Assembly (NCBI RefSeq): GCF_000340215.1
Contig: NW_006921536.1
Span: forward strand, 5,230,874-5,294,873
DNA: 64,000 nucleotides
Source: Pseudocercospora fijiensis CIRAD86
Taxonomy: Eukaryota > Ascomycota > Dothideomycetes > Mycosphaerellales > Mycosphaerellaceae
Reading direction: 5' to 3'
Within the stretch, counting starts at the first letter, position 1. Every line of letters starts with the position of its first letter. The notes under the pieces are model-generated. The model saw only the letters and a list, made by a program, of their open reading frames with translations. It did no database searches and was not told where the DNA came from. Position numbers and translations under genes: made by a program. Below are positions 59,141 through 64,000 of this stretch, piece by piece.

Positions 59141-59380
59141 ACTAGCTAGCACTAGCTAATACTAGCTAATACTAGCTAATACTAGCTAATACTAGCTAAT
59201 ACTAGCTAATACTAGCTAATACTAGCTAATACTAGCTAATACTAGCTAATACTAGCTAATACTAGCTAATACTAGCTAATACTAGCTAATACTAGCTAAT
59301 ACTAGCTAATACTAGCTAATACTAGCTAATACTAGCTAATACTAGCTAACACTAGCTAATACTAGCTAACACTAGCTAAT
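59141..59380. repeat. Decamer tandem array (ACTAGCTAAT)24
   Basis: 24 tandem copies of a 10-bp unit, nearly perfect: only the first and three others deviate in their last bases (AGC or AAC for AAT). It sits between duplicated promoter-side segments at the edge of the RIP-mutated block. Confidence 0.97.
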
Positions 59381-59427
59381 ACCTACGCTAAAATCCGGGG
59401 CAAGTCAAATTTCCCTTTAATATTTGT

Positions 59428-59713
59428 TTCGATTGACGTTCTACGCTGAAATCCGGGGTAAGTCAAATTCTACATCAACTTTGATAGTACAATTGGCTCT
59501 GCAAAAATTCTCAGCCAATCATTCGGGTCTTGGCGGACAACTTGGAATTTCGCGCGCGAGGGCGCGGTCCTTAGATTGGCAGCAAGCTGCCAATCAAGCT
59601 CCCGTGCATGCCAAGAAAGCGGCATCTCCGAATCGGGCAGTCGCGACGCGCTCAACCAAAAACTTTGAACTCCCGCTTCAAGCTCTCGAACACAGACATA
59701 GACATAGAGCAAG
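59428..59713 (+). promoter_or_regulatory. ARMT1-like gene upstream region, original copy of a local duplication
   Basis: First un-mutated DNA after block 3. It contains the 160-bp segment that is duplicated in mutated form at 58,938-59,095, then 127 bp up to the ATG. Promoter elements were not individually recognised. Confidence 0.5.
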
Positions 59714-61375
59714 ATGGAGGACGACCCCAAAGTCCGTGAGTGATAAGAGGCTACCGCGAGGCTCTTACTGCATTGGTTGACACGTTGCAGCCCAATACTC
59801 CACCAGCGATCCTACCTCATTCGCCGCAACTTCCGCAAGCGAGAGGTGGCCAGTCATCCTGGTATGCAGGCGGCATGGCCCGATTGCCATGAGGAGAGTC
59901 ACTGACGGTGGCGATAGACTGGTGCCATTGACGATCTGCATAAAGCGGTCATCAAAGAAAGCGATCCTGCCAAAGTCGAAGAGGGCAAGACAATCACTTC
60001 CGGCATCGCGGCGCTCAAGTATGAGCTTCAGCACAACCGCCAATTGACGTAAGAAGACGTGTAATGACAAGGCATGTAACGCGCTCACATACCAACTCAG
60101 ACCACTTGAAGACGATGGAGAGCCGGATATAGCACGTTACAACCACGAACTTCAGCAGCGCGGCAATCCGAAATGGCATGATGTCGCCTGGCTCTATTCA
60201 GAGTGCTACCTATATCGGTATGGCGGTGTATGATAGGCTTCTTACTCGACAGAAGCTGACTGGAAAATGATAGACGTGTTGCCACTCTCTTCGCCCTCTC
60301 GAAGCATTGGAAGAATTACGATGTCTTCTCAAAGCAGAAGCTCTCCACTTTCCGCTCATCTCGACCTGCCGTTCTGGAGCTCGCAGCACGGTACAATGAC
60401 CTCACAAAGCAGCTGCAATCAAACAAGTCGGCGTTGAGCACCGCATCCGACGAGGAGCGCGAACAAGCTGAAAAGCTGCTCTTCATCGAAATGTGCGAAA
60501 TCTGCTTGTGGGGAAATGCCACAGACCTGTCCCTTCTCACCAACCTATCCTATGACGATATCCAGAAACTGCAGGGTTCCAATGCTCGCAAAGCAAACGA
60601 AGACAAGATCATTGTCAACGACTTCGACAAAGCCTTTGCAATCCTCAGCAAGGCAAAGAGTGCAGGCGCCAGAGATCGCAGAATCGACATTGTGCTCGAC
60701 AATGCCGGTTTCGAGCTGTTCGTGGACCTCATTCTCGCTGGCTATTTGCTTCAAGCGGACTTGGCCACGAGTATTGTCCTTCATCCCAAGAACATCCCAT
60801 GGTTTGTGTCTGATGTGATACCAAAGGACTTCGCCGAGATGCTCAGCGTCCTCGTCGATCCCAAGCGATTCTACGAGACGCCCTCCGAGGATGATCAAGC
60901 ACGAAACATCACGCCTCAGCCACTCTCACAAACAGAAAGCGACGACTTGAAGACGCTCTTCGAGAATTGGAGTTCACTGTATGCAGAAGGCAAAATCGTG
61001 CTTCGCCCGAACGTCGTCTGGACCGAAGCCGGCAGCTACTGGCGCTTACCCAAGACCGCGCCAAACCTGCACGAAGATTTGCAGCAAAGCGAGCTCGTCA
61101 TTTTCAAGGGTGATCTCAATTACCGCAAGCTGACTGCCGATGCCGCGTGGGATCCCACAACACCTTTTGCAGAGGCCATCGGGCCGATGGGACCTGGCTC
61201 AGGTGTGAGGACCTTGGCGCTGCGGACTTGCAAAGCTGATGTGGTTGTCGGCCTGCCGAAAGGCAGAGATGAGGAGCTTCGCGCGATGGAGGACGGAGGT
61301 GGGGACACTGGTGCGAGAAAGTGGGCTTGGAGTGGCAAGTGGGCGGTGGTGAGCTTTTGTGATGGCAAGGCATAA
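59714..61375 (+). CDS. ARMT1-like damage-control phosphatase (DUF89)
   Basis: Metal-dependent phosphatase of the DUF89 family, subfamily III (yeast YMR027W, human ARMT1), which hydrolyses phosphometabolites such as fructose-1-phosphate. It is 480 aa in five exons: 59714-59735, 59791-59861, 59918-60048, 60101-60217 and 60274-61375. Introns are 55, 56, 52 and 56 bp, all GT-AG. The 22-bp first exon gives MEDDPKV and splices into QYSTSDPTSF, then SERWPVILTGAIDD, the standard N-terminus of the family. Metal and substrate residues are present: WGNATDLSLL (Asn/Asp about 195-198), VLDNAGFEL (DNAG 256-259) and FKGDLNYRKL (about 391-400). Every junction preserves frame and total length is a multiple of three. 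No RIP-type damage is seen despite adjacency to block 3. Confidence 0.93.
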
Positions 61376-61413
61376 TAAATATCAATACATCGATATATGT
61401 TAGGTGAGTATGA

Positions 61414-62124
61414 CTGTGCTTTTGGAGTTGCACTGCCGCGTCCATCAAACGTTGGAATAAGCCAAGCGAGGGTATCTCTTCGCAGCGAGGCAATTTCCAA
61501 CGTCTCCCGAACGGCAACGTCTTCATCGGCTGGAGCGAAAACAGTCACCTCAGCGAACATAACGCCGCGGGCGACCTTCTCCTCGAAGCAAAATGCAAAA
61601 AGAACACTTCGAATACCTATCGAGCTTACAAATTCAACTTCACCAGCACTCCCTCCGAAACCCCAATCCTCAGCGTCACCATCTCAAAACGTCTCAACTG
61701 GCCCACGCCCGAAACAATCTTTCATGTCAGCTGGAACGGAGCGACTGAAGTCGCGTCCTGGAAATTTCGACGTTTTCCTCCTGCGCATCCTTTACTTGGA
61801 ACTCGTAGGAAGATCTCTTTCGAAACTCGTTTTGGCGTCGTAGCTGGTAAAGAGAAAGTTTATACGGAAGCTATTTCGAAGGATGGGAAGGTTCTTAAGA
61901 CGACTGATGTGAAGACTCCTTTGGATTTGGAGAAGCTCTGCTCGGAGGAAAGTTTTAAGCAGCAGGTCCTACCCGAAGAGATCGTATATCAGCGTCCTGG
62001 GAGGTATGTGTTTGCTGAGTCGGGGAATAGCCATGCATACTATGTTTTTTGGGCTTCTGCGGGAATGGGCTTGGTTTGGGGTTTTTGGATTTCTGTTCGG
62101 TTCGTTCGGAGACGGTGGAGGTGA
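61414..62124 (+). pseudogene. 5'-truncated arylsulfotransferase (ASST family) fragment
   Basis: An open frame of 236 codons with no ATG near its start, beginning 38 bp after the ARMT1 stop. From about 61,450 it reads like the C-terminal half of a fungal arylsulfotransferase: KRWNKPSEGISSQRGN, LPNGNVFIGWSENSHLSEH, NTYRAYKFNFTSTPS, VSWNGATEVASWKF and VYTEAISKDGKVL. It ends with a hydrophobic helix (AYYVFWASAGMGLVWGFWI) and a basic tail, VRFVRRRWR. The N-terminal half of the beta-propeller is missing. The remaining frame has no stop, so truncation is recent or the piece is spliced to something not seen. It is probably non-functional. Confidence 0.78.
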
Positions 62125-62374
62125 AGGTTGTGGAATCTTGGATCACAGCTACGCAGATTACGTTTTCCGGACATGACATCCTCAGTCATGGTCTTGGTCT
62201 GGACTTTCCGCTTCGTCCGTCGACGATGGAGATCACGTATGCATTTTGGTCAGTCAGCGGGATTGGCTTTGACTTTCTTGGATTGGTGAGCATGCAGGTA
62301 CGGACAAAACCTCCCGCATGCCATCATACTTTGAACTTCGACATGTCTTGATTTCAAGACTTCATCTACCAACA

Positions 62375-63185
62375 ATGTCATCTCAACAACTCGCCATCAT
62401 CGCCGGCGTCGGCTCAGGCACCGGAGCATCCCTCGCTCGTCGCTTTGCCTCCAAATACACCGTCATCCTCCTTGCCAGAAAACCAAGCAGCTACCAACCC
62501 GTCGAGAAAGAAATAAACGAAAATGGTGGCAAAGCCCACGGCATTAGCACCGATATTTCCAACCCGGAGAGCGTGAAAGCCGCTTTTGAGGAAATCTTGA
62601 CCAAATTCCCCAACGCATCAGTTCAAACCGCGATTTTCAACGCTAGTGGCATGTTTGTGAGGAAACCTTTGCTGGATATTACTATGGAGGATATGGATGC
62701 GGGACTTGGCGTGAGCGTGTAAGAGAATTCGAAACCTCGTAAACCTTTTGAATAGATTGAACTAACCTTTGCCTGCCTGCGTATATAATAGTCGAGGAGC
62801 CCTCCTCTTCGCCCAAACCGTCCTCCCCCTCCTCCTCAACTGTCCCCCCTCCCATCAAATCCCCCCTTCCCTCTTCTTCACCGGCAGCACCGCCGCAATC
62901 AAAGCCAACCCCACTAGTGCCGTGATGTGCGTTCCCCGACACGGCCTCCGCGCTCTAGCGATTTCCGCCGCGAAGGAATTCGGTCCTAAAGGCGTTCATG
63001 TCGTCCACGTGATTGTGGATGGTGCGATTGATACGCCTTGGGGCCAGCCTTTTCTTCGGGATAAGCCGCTGGAGGAGAGAATTGATCCTGAGGGGATTGC
63101 GCAGATGTATTGGGATTTGCATTTGCAAGGAAGGAGGGGGTTTACGTTTGAGGTTGATGTTAGGGGGATGGGGGAGAGGTGGTAG
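62375..63185 (+). CDS. Short-chain dehydrogenase/reductase-like protein, altered active site
   Basis: 245-aa Rossmann-fold protein of the SDR superfamily in two exons (62375-62718 and 62792-63185) with a 73-bp intron (GTAAGA, TAG). The N-terminal nucleotide-binding motif is IIAGVGSGTGASLARRF (about residues 8-24), followed by KYTVILLARKPSSY, DISNPESVKAAF and IFNASGMFVRKPL in the positions of the usual NAG motif. The conserved catalytic segment, normally Ser then YxxxK, reads FFTGSTAAIKANPTSAVMCV then PRHGLRALAISAAKEFGP: the Ser is present, but no YxxxK is visible. The tail KGVHVVHVIVDGAIDTPWG is typical of a fungal SDR subgroup. The enzyme may be inactive or use another mechanism, or there may be a local defect. 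Start MSSQQ is chosen over an ATG 19 codons earlier because it begins at the fold. Confidence 0.82.
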
Positions 63186-64000
63186 ATTTGGGGGATTTCA
63201 GAGAAGTGTTCTTGCTATGGTGATGGATCTCACTATTCATACATGTAGGCTTCTCCTCCGTAATAGAGAAAGTTCTGATTTTTTTGCTTTTCTTAGTAGA
63301 AGATTGTGCCTCATCTCACTCCTCATCTCCTCCATTACCGATATCTCAACAGTCTTCATGTTCTTAATAGCAAACAGCATTCAACCTCATCTCCAACGGA
63401 AACACATGTTTGATAAATAACCTACCTGCACATCCTCCAACCCCTTATCTCTTACAACCGTTAGTTTGTACATCAATTATGAGAGCGAAAATCCTAGAGA
63501 TCGAGCTATTGTTAAGACTTGCCAGCGATGCCTTCTTCAAGCCTAAAGACACTACCACGACCGTCGAACTTGAGCTAGAGTCGAAAGTCATCGAACATGC
63601 ACCAAAGGATCGAAATGCGGTCGAGATTAACTTACCTAGGAGCTGCGGTCGTCACAGAACGATCAGCAAGCCCGCGCTCTCTCTTGCTCCAGTTCTGACA
63701 AAGCCTGCTGACAGGGCTATAGAAACCCTCTTCACGCCATTCGTGTCATCAGCAGCGCAGAGTGCGGTGCGGATGGGCGGCGTTTTCGAAGGTTCTCGGA
63801 AGCCCGATGACTACGGGCGAAGTCGCCAAGTCGTGCGCCGCAGAAGATGCAATTGATTCGTCGAGGAGATCGGTCGAGGTTCGTAGAAAGGCAATGACAC
63901 GACGCAAGTCCAGCAGCGTTTGGGATATCCAGATAGAAGGCACCACACTAACGTTACCTCGAAGACTCTAGATTTTTTTTTTTGAACCTGACCGAATGAC
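63186..64000. other. End of window; no firmly supported gene
   Basis: Normal composition. A frame at 63479-63856 (+, 125 codons, starting MRAKILEIELLLRLASDAFF) might be a small hypothetical gene, but it overlaps frames on the other strand and shows no family motif. A T tract lies near 63,974-63,983. A gene starting or ending beyond the window is possible. Confidence 0.4.

Larger units (their letters stand above)
42330..59427. mobile_element. RIP-mutated repeat block 3
   Basis: Continuous TpA-saturated DNA. It contains a solo Gypsy-A LTR, a 13.7-kb Gypsy element, TA-rich non-coding stretches (42,330-42,553, 42,751-42,904 and 56,606-57,060 with no readable frame), and tandem repeats up to the ARMT1 promoter. 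The DNA on both sides of the big element joins up at its TSD and is the old insertion target. Confidence 0.85.

Overview
The window looks like genomic DNA of a filamentous ascomycete (Pezizomycotina, plausibly a Dothideomycete). The genes carry short introns (50-106 bp) with GT-AG ends and CTRAY-type branch points. A HET-domain protein, a fungal sugar transporter, a small secreted cysteine-rich protein and a fungal-type His6 are present. The repeats are heavily mutated by transitions that turn CpA/TpG into TpA, the signature of repeat-induced point mutation (RIP).

The window is split sharply into two kinds of DNA. Gene islands lie at about 5,995-23,045, 39,415-42,330 and 59,428-64,000. RIP-mutated transposon blocks lie at 1-5,990, 23,046-39,415 and 42,330-59,427. 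In the blocks CA and TG are scarce, TA is saturated and CG is kept, and most nonsense codons are TAG at places where Gln or Trp would be expected.

Gene island 1 holds, in order: an MFS sugar transporter (-), HIS6 (-) sharing a 213-bp divergent promoter with a FAF1-like rRNA-processing gene (+), a 10-cysteine secreted protein (-), a HET-domain gene (-), cytosolic glutamyl-tRNA synthetase (-) divergent from an F-box-like hypothetical gene (+), and a single-pass surface protein (-). Island 2 is one GH47 alpha-mannosidase gene stranded between two 16-17 kb transposon blocks. Island 3 has an ARMT1/DUF89 phosphatase, an ATG-less fragment of an arylsulfotransferase gene and a short-chain dehydrogenase with an altered active site.

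The transposon blocks were resolved from their long terminal repeats (LTRs) and target-site duplications (TSDs). Gypsy-A occurs as a 5' part running off the left edge (1-3,696, -), a complete 7.2-kb copy (23,835-30,998, +, TSD TTGCC) and a solo LTR (42,554-42,750, TSD TAGTT). A 5.3-kb Copia element (32,950-38,225, +, probable TSD TAACT) is inserted inside an unidentified minus-strand reading frame. A 13.7-kb Gypsy element (42,905-56,605, -, TSD GTAGG) carries a third reading frame of about 1,600 codons downstream of integrase that I cannot assign. In each complete element the two LTRs differ only by transitions, so the insertions are young and RIP explains essentially all of their divergence. 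Block 3 ends in a 12-bp minisatellite, a 24-unit decamer array and a RIP-mutated duplicate of the promoter-side sequence of the ARMT1 gene.

All exon boundaries come from reading-frame and splice-site logic by eye; no database search was possible.
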